A DNA stretch of 64,000 nucleotides from Tupaia tana (GCA_026018925.1 JAKSZU010000016.1:53650496-53714495); one strand, 5' to 3'. Positions 32,581 to 44,279 are shown, counted from the first letter of the stretch. Program-made: numbers and translations. Notes: generated by a model not told the origin, from the sequence alone.

Positions 32581-32798
32581 TTTTTTTTTTTTTTTTTTTT
32601 TTTTTTAGAGAGAGACAGAAAGCGAGAAATCACCCCCCAGAGATGGCCACGCCGCAATCCCTTCTCCATTCTCCTCTCAGGATCTTGGGCACGCATGAAC
32701 ACGCGCAGGGCGTGTGTTTAAACCGCCGGGTCCAGGACTCGAACCGCGGTCAACTACATGGGAGTCCAGTGACAGCCATTACGCTAACTGCTGGTCCC
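32581..32798 (-). mobile_element. Family A SINE, lacking its 3' end
   Basis: T24 run joined directly to agagagagacagaaagcgag; the gccctatag segment is missing. gagcatt and aagcatt flank it. Confidence 0.8.
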
Positions 32799-32811
32799 AA
32801 GCATTCCTTTT

Positions 32812-33318
32812 TTTTTTGAGAGATTTTTGTTATAGGGTACGTGTCCTCGTGTGGTCACCCCTTCCCCTCAGGAAGGATGACCACACCTCAATTCCTTCCC
32901 CTCCATTCTCCTTTCAGGATTTTGGGCACACATATATGTGCCCAGCATGATGTTTTTCTTGTTTGTTTGTTTGTTTTAGAGAGGGATTTTTGCTATAAGG
33001 CACATACACTCAACAGAGAGATAGACAGAAAGAGCGAAATCAACCCCAGGCGTATGGCCATGATGCAATCCTTTCTCTTCCATTCTCCTCTTGGGATTTT
33101 GGGCACACACGCACATGCGCCTCACATGTTTGAAGCTGCTGAGTCCAGGACTCACCCTCCAGTCAGCTGTGTGGAAGTCCAGCGTCATAACCATTACGCC
33201 ATCTGGTGGTCCCAAACCAGTATGTTTTTCAAACTGCTGGGTCTGGGACTTGAACTGTGCTGTTGACCACGTACATGTAGACTCCAGATACCTTAACCAT
33301 CACGCCATATGGCTGACC
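32812..33318 (-). mobile_element. Old A SINE split by a younger copy
   Basis: Parts 32812-32949 and about 33222-33318. Break at atgtttttc, present on both sides of the insert, the same internal site as in the elements at 2637, 11270 and 50970. Confidence 0.78.
32958..33216 (-). mobile_element. Family A SINE, nested
   Basis: gctataaggcacatacactc at left after (TTTG)n, head ending ccatctggtggtccc. Confidence 0.82.
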
Positions 33319-33534
33319 CTATTTTTAAAATCACTATTCATAGGTCCTTTATTTCTTTGGGGGAGAAAATGCAAACTTTCCTTGAAATATAAAATTGTCT
33401 TGAAATGTCTCTTTGTAGTTTTTTTCTTGGGATTATTCCCATGGGTAATTGTGATATTTCCTTTATAGTCAGCTATTTCTCTCTCTCTCTCATACACACA
33501 CACCACTATATACAAAGTTTTGAAGTGAAAAAAA

Positions 33535-33768
33535 TTTTTTAATTGCCCGAGGGTGCATGTGCTCCCCAGAGAAAGACAGGGAGACAGAGAGGGAGGGAGA
33601 ACACCTCCAAATGGGCATGGCTGGTCAGCTGCAAATACCTTCTCCTCCATTTCTCCATCCTGTTGGGACCCAAGCTCCTGCTGTGTTTGAAAAATACGGG
33701 GCTGGGATTCAAAACCATGGTCACCAGATGGGATCTGGCTTCCTTAACCAGTCGGTTATGGGGCTGGC
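33535..33768 (-). mobile_element. Old A SINE
   Basis: ttgcccgagggtgcatgtgctcc at left, head ggttatggggctggcc. Confidence 0.65.
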
Positions 33769-33787
33769 CAAAATAATGAAACTTTTT

Positions 33788-33971
33788 AAAAAAGAATTAT
33801 TTTATTACTACTACTACTACTACTACTACTACTAATTTGCTACAGGGCACATGCACTCACCAGAAAAAGAGAGAGAGAAAATGAGAAAGCAAGCTGCTAG
33901 GTCTGGGACACAAACCATGGTCTACCATGTGGGAGTCCAACACCTTAACTACCACGCCACCTGCTGGCCCC
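33788..33971 (-). mobile_element. A/B intermediate SINE with (ACT)n
   Basis: aaagaattattttatt tail, ten ACT units at 33806-33834, then gctacagggcacatgcactcacc, GA stretch and head without A body. Confidence 0.75.
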
Positions 33972-34017
33972 AAAATTAAGCATTTTTAATAAGTTTGGAA
34001 AACAGGATATAATTCTT

Positions 34018-34518
34018 TAATTTTTTGCTATAGGGCGTATATGCTCACCAGAGAAACAGAGAAGGAAGGTGAGAAAGCCTTCCCTGGGGGAACGGCCATG
34101 CCATAGTTCCTTCTCTATTTTTCTCCTGGAATTTTGGGCACACATGGCCAGTGCGTTTTTCAAGACTCCAGGTCCGGGACTCAAATCTTGCAGTCAGTCA
34201 TGTGGGATCAAGCGCCTTAACCACTATGCCACTGGTTGACCCTCATAATTCTTCTTTTTCTAAAAAAACCACTTGGGACCAGCAGTTGGCGTAAGACTAT
34301 GTCACTGGACTCCCACATAGTCAACCGCAATTTGAGTCCCGGACCCAGTGGCTTTAACTCACACTGGGCCTGTGTGCGTGCATGCCCAAGATCCTGAGAG
34401 GAGAATGGAGGAGGAGGGACTGCAGTGTGGCCATCCCCCCTGGGGGGTGATTTCTCGCTTTCTTTCTCTCTGTTTTTCTGACGACCGCACATGCCCTATA
34501 GCAAAAAACTCTCAAAAA
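34018..34518. mobile_element. Old A (minus) then family A (plus)
   Basis: Minus copy 34018-34243, head ccactggttgaccc; plus copy 34274-34518, head gggaccagcagttggcgtaag and C6-T-G6 at about 34435-34447. Confidence 0.82.
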
Positions 34519-34991
34519 ACCCACTCTGCAAGAGACCCTGTGGCACTGCCAGGACTCTACTATCGCTATGTGCTTGGAATGCCAGGAGAACCAGACAGGG
34601 AGGTGACTTTGGGGCTGAGCTGTGCCATCAGGACATTTTTCTTTTCTCTAAACTGAGCCTTCTGTGACTTGTTGGACTTGGGCCCAGATGAGATTCATCT
34701 CTGAAAAACTTCAGCCACTCTCCTAGGGCCAATCAGCAGCCGCCGGGGCAGAGGGGGTGGGGGCGTGTAGGGAAGGAGGCTCATGGGGTGGGGGGACAAG
34801 GAGTGCTGGCAAAACCACAGGCTCTTGTGAGAGTACAAGAAGCAGCCGCAGAGAATTCCCCCTACAAATCCATGCAGTCCCAGGAAATGGAGTTTACACA
34901 CAGACTCTTCTCCCAGATTCTTTTATCATAAGAAGGCAAGAGGAAGCATGTGGGAAAGAGAGAAAATTGAAAACTAGAATTCTTTGCCTAG
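34519..34991. other. Unique intergenic block
   Basis: No repeat recognised. Contains a CCAAT-box word gggccaatcagcagccgccg near 34726 beside G-rich DNA. No exon is recognised. Confidence 0.4.
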
Positions 34992-35248
34992 GGACCAGTA
35001 GTTGGCGTAATGGCTATGTGGCTGGACTCCCACGTAGTCGACTATGGTTCGAGTCCTGGACCCTGTGGCTTAAACTCACACCAGGCGCGTGTGCGTGCGT
35101 GCCCGAGATCCCAAGAGGAGAATGGAGGAGAAGGGATTGCGGCGTGGCCATCCCCCATGGGGGGTGATTTCTTGCTTTCTGTCTCTCTGTCTCTCTCTGT
35201 CTTTCTGGTGAGCGCACGCGCCCGGTAGCAAAAACCTCTAAAAAAAAA
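34992..35248 (+). mobile_element. Family A SINE
   Basis: Full copy with gcgcgtgtgcgtgcgtgccc intact. Confidence 0.88.
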
Positions 35249-35249
35249 A

Positions 35250-35411
35250 TGTATTTTATTATTTATTTATTTATTTTAATTTGACCAAAGAAGGAGAAAG
35301 AGAGAGAGAGAGAAAGAAAGTGAGAAAGCAAGCTGCCAGGTCCGGGACTCAAACTGTGGTTGGCTACGTGGGAGTTCAGCACCCTTAACCACCATGCCAC
35401 ATGCTGGCCCC
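35250..35411 (-). mobile_element. Family B SINE
   Basis: Tail abuts the tail of the previous plus-strand A copy. Confidence 0.82.
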
Positions 35412-35429
35412 CCATATTAATTTTTCATT

Positions 35430-35469
<40 letters not shown>

Positions 35470-35704
35470 ACAGGGCATGTGCACTTGCCAGAGAGACAGA
35501 GAGAGACAGAGAAACAGAAAGTGAGAAATCACCCCCCAGGGGGATGGCCACACCGCAATCCCTTTTCCTCCATTCTCCTCTAGGGATCTTGGGCATGCAT
35601 GCATATGTGCCCGGTGTGAGTTTAAGCCACCGGGTCTGGGACTCGAACCACAGTTGACTACATGGGAGTTCAGTGACATAGTCATTATGCTAACTGCTGG
35701 TCCC
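35430..35704 (-). mobile_element. Family A SINE
   Basis: 36-base T run then gctacagggcatgtgcacttgcc; head ends aactgctggtccc. Confidence 0.85.
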
Positions 35705-36187
35705 AATTTTTATATATTTGATATGTTATAGATTTGAAATACTTAAGATAACTTAGCATGTTAGTATCTAACAGGGGAGCTTTATTATTTTAATTTAAAA
35801 TGTAATATTGAATCAGTTAAGTTAAGCTTCTGCTTTTAGGTTGAAATCTTACTAAATTTTTAAATAGTATTCAGACATTTAAAAGACCTTGAGAGTCAAA
35901 ATATGGCATATTTAATTTTTTTGCTTTATAGGGTATATTCGAGCATTTAGAAGGTTGTTAGAGAACTGTGATACTTAAAAAGGAAATCAAGGCCTCATTG
36001 TTCAGACCCCCAAAACACTCAGGCAAGAAGCCATTTTAAATCTGAGGTGTGTCCTGGCGCATTCAGGGACCAAGGCGACTGAAGCTATGCTCTAAATCCC
36101 ATCCTTGAGATCCCTGAAACACCGAGACAATCTCCACACACTTAGTGCCCAGACAGGCCTAAGTGCACAGTAGCCAAACATCTGAAT

Positions 36188-36458
36188 ACTTTTTTTTTTT
36201 TTTTTTTTTTTGAGAGGTTTTCGCTATAGGGCGCGTGCACTCGCCAGACAGAGAGAGACATAGAGACAGAAAGCGAGAAATCACCCCCCCAGGGGGGATG
36301 GCCACGCCGCAATCCCTTCTCCTCCATTCTCCTCTCGGGATCTTGGGCACACACGCACACGCGCCCGGTGTGAGTTTTAAGCCACCGGGTCCAGGACGCG
36401 AACCGCGGTCGACTACGTGGGAGTCCAGCGACATAGCCATTACGCTAACTGCTGGTCC
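36188..36458 (-). mobile_element. Family A SINE, CpG-rich
   Basis: tctgaatactttt lies at both ends. Nearly every CpG of the family is intact, for example gactacgtgggagtccagcg. Confidence 0.93.
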
Positions 36459-37037
36459 CGCGTCTGAATACTTTTACGCTCATTGAAATACTCAACACTT
36501 ACTGAACCTTTGCCTTAAGGAAAAAACTCCTTTTTATAAATCTGAACACAAAATCTTTCTGTGGATACCACATTGCAAAACACAGTAGAGGAGAGATTTT
36601 GTCACAAAATGACCAGAAACCACTGCAGAGGCACAAGACATATGAGAAACCAAGAAAATATTTCTTCCTTAAGGGAAAAGAACAATCCTTCATCATCCAC
36701 AGACAGTATAGTGGAACTCGTGGAAATGTCCGATAGGCAACTCAGAATATTCAGTGACAAAACTAAATGAGATGCAAGAGTTGCAAGACAATGAACTCCA
36801 GAAGATGCAGGAGAAATGAGAGGATGAGTTCCAGGAGGTGAGGAAGTTACTGCACCATCTGAAAGAGGAAATACACACCATAGAAAAGAATCAAATAGAG
36901 CTGTTAGAGATGAAGGCTGCAATACGGGAAATCAAAACCTCCCTCAAAAGTATTAAAAACAGATTAGTCCATGCTGAAGATTGAATCTCGGATGTTGAAG
37001 GCAAAACCTCTGACCTAGAAAAGATAACCAAAAAATG

Positions 37038-37245
37038 GGCCGGCAAGTGGTATGGTGGTTGGAACACTGAACTCCCACATGGGCAACTGCGATTTGAGTC
37101 CTGAACCTGGCGGCTTGCTTTCCTACTTTCTCTCTCTCTCTCTCTGTCTTTCTCTGTCTCTCTCTAGTGAGTGTACATGCCCTATAACAAATTAAAATAA
37201 TAAGTAAATAATATTAAAAAAAATAACAACAAAAAAAGAAAAACA
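37038..37245 (+). mobile_element. A/B intermediate SINE
   Basis: B-type head and CT tract, then gtgagtgtacatgccctataac, an A-type end, then a B-like AAT-rich tail. Confidence 0.75.
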
Positions 37246-37545
37246 GAGAAAATAATCCCCAACAGTGAGAATACTACATGAGAAATACTAGATACCATTA
37301 AGCACCCAAACAGCTGCATAATTGGTATCCCAGAAGGTGAAGAAACTAATAAGGGCATTGATAATCTATTCCATGAAATCCTGAAAGAAAACTTTCCAAA
37401 TCTAAAGAGGCAGTCAAATATCCAGACCTAAGAAATACAAAGGACACCTACTAAAATCAACCCAAGAAGATCTTCTCCAAGCCACATCATAGCCAGATTG
37501 GCCAAAACCACAGACAAAGACAAGATACTAAAATTGGCAAGAGAG

Positions 37546-38018
37546 GGGACCAGCAGGTGGTGTGGTGGTTAAGGCACTGGACATTCCCACATGGCTGACC
37601 ATGGTTCGAGTCCCGGACCTGGTGGCTTGCTTTCTTACTTTCTCTCTCTCTTTCTCTCTCTGTCTCTCCCTGGTCAAATTAAAAGTAAATGAATAAACTG
37701 GGAACCAGCAGTTAGCGTAATGGCTATGTCGCTGGACTCCCACGTAGTCGACCGCGGTTCGCGTCTCGGACCCGGTGGCTTACAACTCACGCCGGGCGCG
37801 TGTGCGTGCGTGCCCAAGATCCCGAGAGGAGAATGGAGGAGAAGGGATTGCGGCGTGACCATCCCCCCTGGGGGGTGATTTCTTGCTTTCTGTCTCTCTG
37901 TCTCTCTCTGTCTGTCTGGCGAGCGCACGCGCCCTATAGCGAAAAACCTCTCCAAAAAAAAAAAAAAAAAGTAAATGAATAAACTAAATTAAAAATAAAT
38001 AATTATTATTTTTTTTTA
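37546..38018 (+). mobile_element. Family B SINE split by a family A SINE
   Basis: B body 37546-37698 and tail 37970-38018. tggcaagagag occurs just before it and again at 38022, so the B copy entered the HAL1 ORF1 region. Confidence 0.92.
37700..37969 (+). mobile_element. Family A SINE nested in a B tail
   Basis: agtaaatgaataaact flanks both ends. Intact box A-like and box B regions. Confidence 0.95.
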
Positions 38019-38823
38019 AATGGCAAGAGAGAAACATTAGGTTACTTATAAAGGTTATCTCATCAGGCTAACATCAGACCTCTCATCAGAAACAACGCAA
38101 GCAAGGAAAGAATGGGAAAATACATTCAAAGTATTAAGTGAAAAACAGTTTAAATCAAGAATACTATACCCAGCAAGATTATCCTTCATATGGGAAGATA
38201 AAAAAAATTCTCAGATAAACAAAATCTGAAAGAATTCACCAACACCAGGCCAGCTCTTCAAAGAAGTTTCGAAAGGAGTGCTCTACCAGGAAAACTAAAG
38301 ACACACATAAGATACAAGAGAACAAAAAGCATTATGACTTTTAAGTAAAACATAACTGTCTTTCTTTACTATGCTTTGTTTTTCCAATTTGAGGATTTTG
38401 CTTTCTTTTGAGCTGTTGATAGGTTCAGCAATTTGTTAAAATGTTTTCTCTTCTTGTTTGTTTGTTTCTTTAAATGGAAACAAATTTTTCTTTCTTTCTG
38501 ACCCCTCTGAAATTGGAAAATACTTGGAAGCATTCTTATTTTGTTGCAGAATGGTTATTTGCATAAGTTCAATAATACCTGTTGCCTTGAATCAGAAATT
38601 GGAAATACTCGTTATTGGACAGGGCTTTGACTGGAATGTCGTATCTTAAGATTGAACCAGAAAATTATGGAACTAAGGTAAATCTCAAATAAGCCGACAG
38701 AAGCTCTTGAAAAGATGGCTTGGTACCATAAACAGTTCTTTCTGTCTGTTAGAGAGGATTAGAGAAGCCATATGAAAAAGATTGTACCATAAAATAACCT
38801 GGACTTTTCCAGTCCAGCATTGT

Positions 38824-39094
38824 AATTTTTTTTTTTTCTTTTTTTTTTTTTTGGAGAGGTTTTTGCTATGGGGCGCGTTTGCTCGCCAGAAAGACAGAGA
38901 GACAGAAAGTGAGAAATCATCTCCCAGGAGGAATGGCCATGCCGCAATCCCTTCTCCTCCATTCTCCTCTCGGGATCTTGGGCACGCACTCACACGTGCC
39001 TGGCGTGAGTTTTAAGCCACCGGGTCCGGGATGCGAACCGCGGTCAACTATGTGGGAGTCCAGCGACATAGCCATTACGCTAACTGCTGGTCCC
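38824..39094 (-). mobile_element. Family A SINE
   Basis: gctatggggcgcgtttgctcgcc at left, head ending aactgctggtccc. Inside the HAL1 3' region. Confidence 0.88.
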
Positions 39095-39510
39095 AATAAG
39101 AGAATAATCTTGAGGAAGACTTTGAAGGAAGAAATAAAGACTGATCTTTGCAGATGGTATATCACAGAATACTTGATAGGCAAGGCTGAAACGGGAAGAT
39201 TTATGTGTGAATTCTGTGCTGTGTGTTTGCTTTTCAATAGTTTGAGTAGTTGACATGTAAATATTCTCTCAAAAATATTTAAAACCACACTGTCTCTGTT
39301 GTTATAGTCACAAACAAAATTATAACAAATATTTCAAACATTATCTTTAAAATTCAGTTTCTTGAAATTTTGAAATTTGTTTATTAATTGTCAAGAACTA
39401 TGGCGTATGAACAAAAATTTCTTTATATGTAAAGTAAATGTTTGTGGGAAAATAAATAAATGATTTTAAAAAAAGAAATAAAAGATATTCAATTAATAAA
39501 AGTCAGGGTT

Positions 39511-39680
39511 GGGGCCAGCAGGTAGCATGGAGGTTAAGGCTCTGGACTCCCACATGACCAACTGTGGTTCGAGTATCAGACCTGGTGCCTTGCTTTCTCT
39601 CTCTCTCTCTCTTGAATGCATGTGCCCTATAGCAAATTTTAAAACCTAATTAATTAATTTAATTAAATAATTATTTTTTA
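39511..39680 (+). mobile_element. A/B intermediate SINE
   Basis: gcttgctttctctc tract followed by gcatgtgccctatagcaaatt and an AATT-rich tail. Confidence 0.75.
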
Positions 39681-39740
39681 AAAAGTAATGTAATATGTCT
39701 AAGAGAATTTCATAATATTGTATTGAAAAAAGACTTTTAA

Positions 39741-40001
39741 GGGACCAGCAGATGACGTAATGGCTATATCGCTAGACTCCCATGTAGTTGACCATGGTTT
39801 GAGTCCCGGACTGGGTGGCTTAAACTCACACCGGGCGTGTGTGCGTGTGTGCCCAAGATCCTGAGAGAAGAATGGAGGAGAAGGGATTGCAGCGTGGCCA
39901 TCCCCCCTGGGGGGTGATTTTTCGCTTTCTTTCTCTCTATCTCTCTCTGTCTTTCTGGCGAGTGCATGCGCCCTATAGCAAAAACCTCTCCGAAAAAGAG
40001 A
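39741..40001 (+). mobile_element. Family A SINE
   Basis: aagacttttaa flanks both ends. Confidence 0.88.
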
Positions 40002-40024
40002 CTTTTAAAAATATTGTCAGGTTG

Positions 40025-40550
40025 GGGCCAGCAGATTGCATAGTGGTTACATTGCTAGACTTCCACACGGCTGATGATGGTTGGAGTTCTGGACCCAGTG
40101 GTTTGAAACTCATGCTGGGTTCATGTGCATGTGTGCCCAAGATCCTAAGAAAAGAATGAAGGAGAAGGGATTAAGAGTGGCCATCCCCAACGGGGGTGAT
40201 TTCCCATTTGTCTGTCTCTCTCCATCTCCAGCAAGCGCAAGCACCCAAAGGCAAAATCTATAATACATATACTTAATAATATTGTATCAAAAAAAAGACT
40301 TTTGAAACTATTGTTGTGTTGGCGCCAGCAGGTGGCATGGTGGCTAAGACACTAGACTTCCACACGACCAAACATGGTTTGAGTCCTATATCCGGTGGCT
40401 TGAAAAGCACTCTGGACATGAGTGCATGCCCAAAATCCCAAGAGGAAAATGGAGGAGAAGGAATTGCAGCATGGCCATCCCCAGCAGGGTGATTTCTCAC
40501 CGTCTTTCTCTGGCAGGCACATGTGTCCTATTGCAAAAACCTAAAATAAA
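40025..40550 (+). mobile_element. Two old A SINEs in series
   Basis: 40025-40262 and 40322-40550. The spacer aaaaaagacttttgaaactattgttg resembles the sequence left of each copy, as expected from target duplications. Confidence 0.75.
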
Positions 40551-40621
40551 AATAAATTGTCAAAATTTGCTAGAATTATAAAAAGAAAATTAAGATTGAT
40601 CCATACATTTAAAAGCTAAGG

Positions 40622-40805
40622 GGTGGGGGGGCAGCAGGTGGCTTGGTGGTTGAGGCACTGGATATTCCCACATATCCAACCAACAGTTCAAGTCCTGGAC
40701 CTGGTGGCTTGCTTTCTCACTTTCTCTCTTCCTCTGACTGTCTCTGATCAAATTAAAATAAATGAATGAATAAATAAAATTAAACAAATAATTCTTTTAA
40801 AAATT
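40622..40805 (+). mobile_element. Family B SINE
   Basis: Tail aaacaaataattcttttaaaa abuts the next A copy. Confidence 0.82.
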
Positions 40806-40807
40806 AG

Positions 40808-41073
40808 GGAACCAGCAGTTAGCATAATGGCTATGTCGCTGGACTACGACGTAGTCGACCGCAGTTTGTGTCCTGGACCCGGTGGCTTAAAACTCACGCC
40901 GGGCACGTGTGCATGCGTGCCCAAGATCCCGAGAGGAGAATGGAGGAGAAGGGATTGCAGCATGACCATCCCCCCAGGGGGTGATTTCTCGCTTTCTGTC
41001 TCTATCTCTCTCTCTGTCTGTCTGGCGAGTGCACGCGCCCTATAGCGAAAAAACCTCTCCAAAAAAAAAAAAA
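40808..41073 (+). mobile_element. Family A SINE
   Basis: Head gggaaccagcagttagcata, end gcccacgcgccctatag-like followed by A12. Confidence 0.88.
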
Positions 41074-41652
41074 TCGCTCTGCCCACAGAGGAGGCCACGG
41101 AGGAGGGGCCCCTCCCTCCATTTCAGCCTCTGCTTCTCTCTGAATCTGTCTCAGAATCTGGTGTGTCTCTATGTGTATGACTTCCTCCTGCCACTATGAT
41201 TAACTAGGTCATGGGGTGACCTGTGCCTGGGCTCTCTCCGTAGCATGCTTGGAAAGCAGACCACTGGACAAGGGCAGGTGTGGCTATGAGCTCAGATGTG
41301 ATTACCACGCAGAGTACAGAGGACCAGGCTGAGGAGCGCAGTTCTGGGACCTTCCCAGGGGATGGGAAGCATCCCAGCAGGTTTCCAGATGTGCATGCCC
41401 CATTGCTGGATGGACACTGCAGAGCGCAGTAGGGAAGGGTCACTTGTGGCTGCAGCGACCCAGACTAGGTGCAGAGATGACCGGGAAGCTGGGCCTTCAA
41501 AGGAAGCACGGGCTCCTGAGCAAATGCGTCCAGAGAGGACTCTTGTATTTTTTGTTTTTGTTTTTTTTACATTTTTACACCCCGAACAACCCCCCACCCC
41601 CCCCACACACCCCATTGTCCTGGGGAAGATATCTACACATGACTCTTTCTAT

Positions 41653-41890
41653 GCCAGTCAATGGTGTGGTGGTTAAGGCAACTGGATCTCACATGGCCGA
41701 CCGCGTGGTTCGAGTCCTGGACCTAGTGACTTGGGAAACATGCGGGCGTGTATGCACGTGTGCCCAAAATCCTGAGAGGAGGTAGAGATGGAGGAGAAGG
41801 GATTGCTTTCTCACGCTCTTTCTCTGTATTTGGATCTATCTCTGCCTCTCCAGCCAGCACAAACACCCTCTGACAAATTACAAAATAAAC
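41653..41890 (+). mobile_element. Old A SINE
   Basis: Head gccagtcaatggtgtggtgg; mid-body shortened. Confidence 0.7.
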
Positions 41891-41943
41891 AAATAAAATA
41901 ATAGTAAAAAAATAAAGGACATTTTGTTCACAAGGTGGTGGAG

Positions 41944-42098
41944 AGCAGCAGATGGCATAATGGTTACGTCACTGGACTCCCATGTAGTCGACTGTGGTTC
42001 GAGTCCTGACGACTTGAAACTCTTGCTGGGTGCATGTACATGCATGCCCAAGATCCTGAGAGGAGAATGGAAGGGAAGGGATTGCAGTGTGGCCATTC
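41944..42098 (+). mobile_element. Family A SINE, 3' truncated
   Basis: Stops at ggattgcagtgtggccatt with no hairpin, CT tract or poly(A). Confidence 0.75.
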
Positions 42099-42411
42099 AT
42101 TTTCCTGTTGCCTTAGTGTCATCGGTACAGAAGTCACGCATTTGATGTGTCCTGATGTGGGGTGACTCAGTGACTTTGGCCTGCTGGCCCCTGCCATAGG
42201 CGGCCCAGATGACAGGGTGTTTGGACTCCGGCTGCTAGGTCTGGTCCGCTGGCTTGGCCTTCTCAGTGTCCCCTTGCCCCTGTCCTCAGTGAGTAGCCTT
42301 GCCTGCGGCCTTCCTGTAGCCGAGGGTTGAGGACTAGAACACCAACCTCAGTCCAGTGATTCCATTCGTCCCTCCACCAATGGTAGATGAGAGATGGCAA
42401 TGCCTTTTTTT

Positions 42412-42667
42412 TTTTTTCTCCTGGAGAGATTTTTGCTATAGGACACTTGCTCTCACCAGCAAGACGGAGAAAGAGAAAGTGAGAAATCACTCCTCAGGGA
42501 GGCTGGCCATGCCACAGTTTCTTCTCCTCCATTCTCCTCTCAGGATTTTGAGCACATAGGCACACACGCGTACCCAGCATGAGTTTCAAGCTACTGGGTC
42601 CGGGACTTGAACTGTGGCCTACCATGTGGGAGTCCAGTGCCTTAACCACTACGCCACCTGCCGGCCC
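42412..42667 (-). mobile_element. Old A SINE
   Basis: gctataggacacttgctctcacc at left, head ccacctgccggccc. Confidence 0.82.
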
Positions 42668-42671
42668 TAAG

Positions 42672-42902
42672 AGTGCCTTTTTAAAAAGTTTATTTATTTC
42701 TTCCATGAGAGACAGAGAAAGAGAGAGAAAGGGACATCCCCAACGGACTTTTATGCCATGATCCACCCCCAGCCTCAGCTAGCCAGGATCAGACACATGC
42801 CTGTGTGCCCACTGTGTCCACGGGGCCTCGGGACATGAACCCCGGCCTTTGTCATGTGAGTCCAACATCACAGAGTGCTGACTGCATTGCCACTGTGGCC
42901 CC
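42672..42902 (-). mobile_element. Family C SINE
   Basis: agtttatttatttcttccatg at left; body with gcctgtgtgcccactgtg and head tgccactgtggcccc. Confidence 0.72.
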
Positions 42903-43139
42903 CAGTTGGTCCCAAGAGTACATAGTTCTGTATGTTTGATAATCTGATTTATAAATGTATATAATGTACATATTACGTGTAATGTAACTTATGTGTGTAT
43001 ACATGTAATTGTTTAATTTTCATTTTCCTGATAATCATATTTTACTATTCGTACTGACCGTTTGTATTTCCTCTTCTGTGACTTCTCTATTTGCCCCCCC
43101 CCCCCCTTTTTTCCTGTGCAGACCTGAAAGCCCTTTTGG

Positions 43140-43440
43140 AGAGCAATTTGTCAGTTTCTAGCAAAGCTTTAGAAATACCCGGTCTCTGACCCAGATTTCC
43201 CTTCAAAAAGCTTGTCTTACAGTAGTGCTTACACATGTGCACAAAGATCTATGTATAGGATGTTCACTGCAACCATTAGAAGGGGGAAAGGGAATGATAG
43301 CACCCTAGTGGAATGGGTAGGAAAATACGGTACGTTCGTGCTGTAAAGTCACTAAGAATGAAGAGCATGTACCCGCACGGACGGAAAAACCATGCAGTCA
43401 CACGCAGCATAGTGACGCTCTGGTCAACGACAGAGCGTGC
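43140..43440 (+). repeat. L1-like 3' relic
   Basis: gatgttcactgcaaccattagaa...gaatgggtaggaaaatacgg follows the L1M 3' pattern, strongly decayed. Confidence 0.45.
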
Positions 43441-43473
43441 GGGCATCAGTAGCTGAGTTTCCAGCTGGGCTGC

Positions 43474-43629
43474 GTTTTTTTTAAATTATTTTATTTTATT
43501 TTATTTATTATTATTCAGTTTGACCAGAGAGAGAGAGTAGGTGAAAGCAAGTTGCCAGGTCCAGGACTCAAACCATGGTCAGCCATGTGAGAGTCCAGCA
43601 ACTTAACCACCATACCATCTGCCAGTCCC
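43474..43629 (-). mobile_element. Family B SINE
   Basis: Tail aaattattttattttatt, head ccatctgccagtcccc. Confidence 0.82.
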
Positions 43630-43641
43630 CAGTCTGGCGGT

Positions 43642-43911
43642 GTTTTTTTTTTTTTTTTTTTTTTTTTTTTGAGAGATTTTTGCTATAGGGCCTGTGCGTT
43701 CACCAGAAAGACAGAGACAGAGAGACAGAAAGCGAGAAATCACCCCCCAGGGGGGATGGCCGCGCCACAATCCCTTCTCCTCCATTCTCCTCTCGGGATC
43801 TTGGGCACGCACACACGTCTGGCATGAGTTTAAGCCACCGGTCTGGGACTCAAACCGCAGTCGACTGCACGGGAGTCCAGCGACATAGCCATTACACCAA
43901 CTGCTGGTCCC
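43642..43911 (-). mobile_element. Family A SINE
   Basis: Long T-run, gctatagggcctgtgcgttcacc, head ending aactgctggtccc. Confidence 0.87.
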
Positions 43912-44039
43912 TCCTGCCGTTTTTTTATAATATTGCCGGGGCCCGCGTGGCTGCCCGGGGGAGAGTCCTGGGCCCTCTGGCTTGAAAAGCGCAGGGAGAC
44001 TGGGAGGAAGGGGGACGTGGCGTGACCAGGAAGTCGTGG

Positions 44040-44262
44040 GCCAGTCATGGGGAGCTGGCTCCCACCTGGTCAGCTGTGGCTCGAATCCTGGTCCCTGCAG
44101 CTTGGAAAACACACCAGGCGCACGTGCATGTGTGCCCAAACTCCCGACAGGACCACGCCCACGGGGCCTCCCCCGTCGCTATCCGGTCAGCGCATGTAAC
44201 GGTGGGCCCATAACATAGTTGGTTACTCTCTCAGGAAATAAACTTTAAAAAACAAAACAAAA
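44040..44262 (+). mobile_element. Old A SINE, degraded
   Basis: cttggaaaacacaccaggcgc and gtgcatgtgtgcccaaactccc are recognisable; the rest is altered. Confidence 0.5.
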
Positions 44263-44279
44263 CAAAAAGAAGGTGGGAT

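Larger units (their letters stand above)
35960..39480 (+). mobile_element. HAL1-like (ORF1-only L1) element, nearly complete, broken by five SINEs
   Basis: 36610-37035 reads in one frame, with stops, as an L1 ORF1 coiled coil (KEEIHTIEKNQIELLEMKAA then IREIKTSLKSIKNRLVHAED). 37262-37547 gives the central domain (IIGIPEGEETNKGIDNLF, ENFPNLKRQ). 38019-38320 gives the C-terminal domain (EWENTFKVLSEKQFKSRILY). What follows is not ORF2 but about 1.1 kb of AT-rich sequence ending in aaataaataaatgatttta plus A-rich. That layout fits HAL1, in which ORF2 is missing. Frameshifts and stops make it dead. The left end is uncertain. Confidence 0.65.

Noticed and set aside
34726..34760. CCAAT box next to GC-rich DNA as a CLIP2 or lncRNA promoter
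   Set aside because: No CpG island, no exon or splice donor recognisable, and human spacing puts CLIP2 farther away.
36235..36486. Recurring peptides such as [20 protein letters not shown] and [20 protein letters not shown] at many sites
   Set aside because: They are translations of the family A SINE body on either strand, not a gene family.
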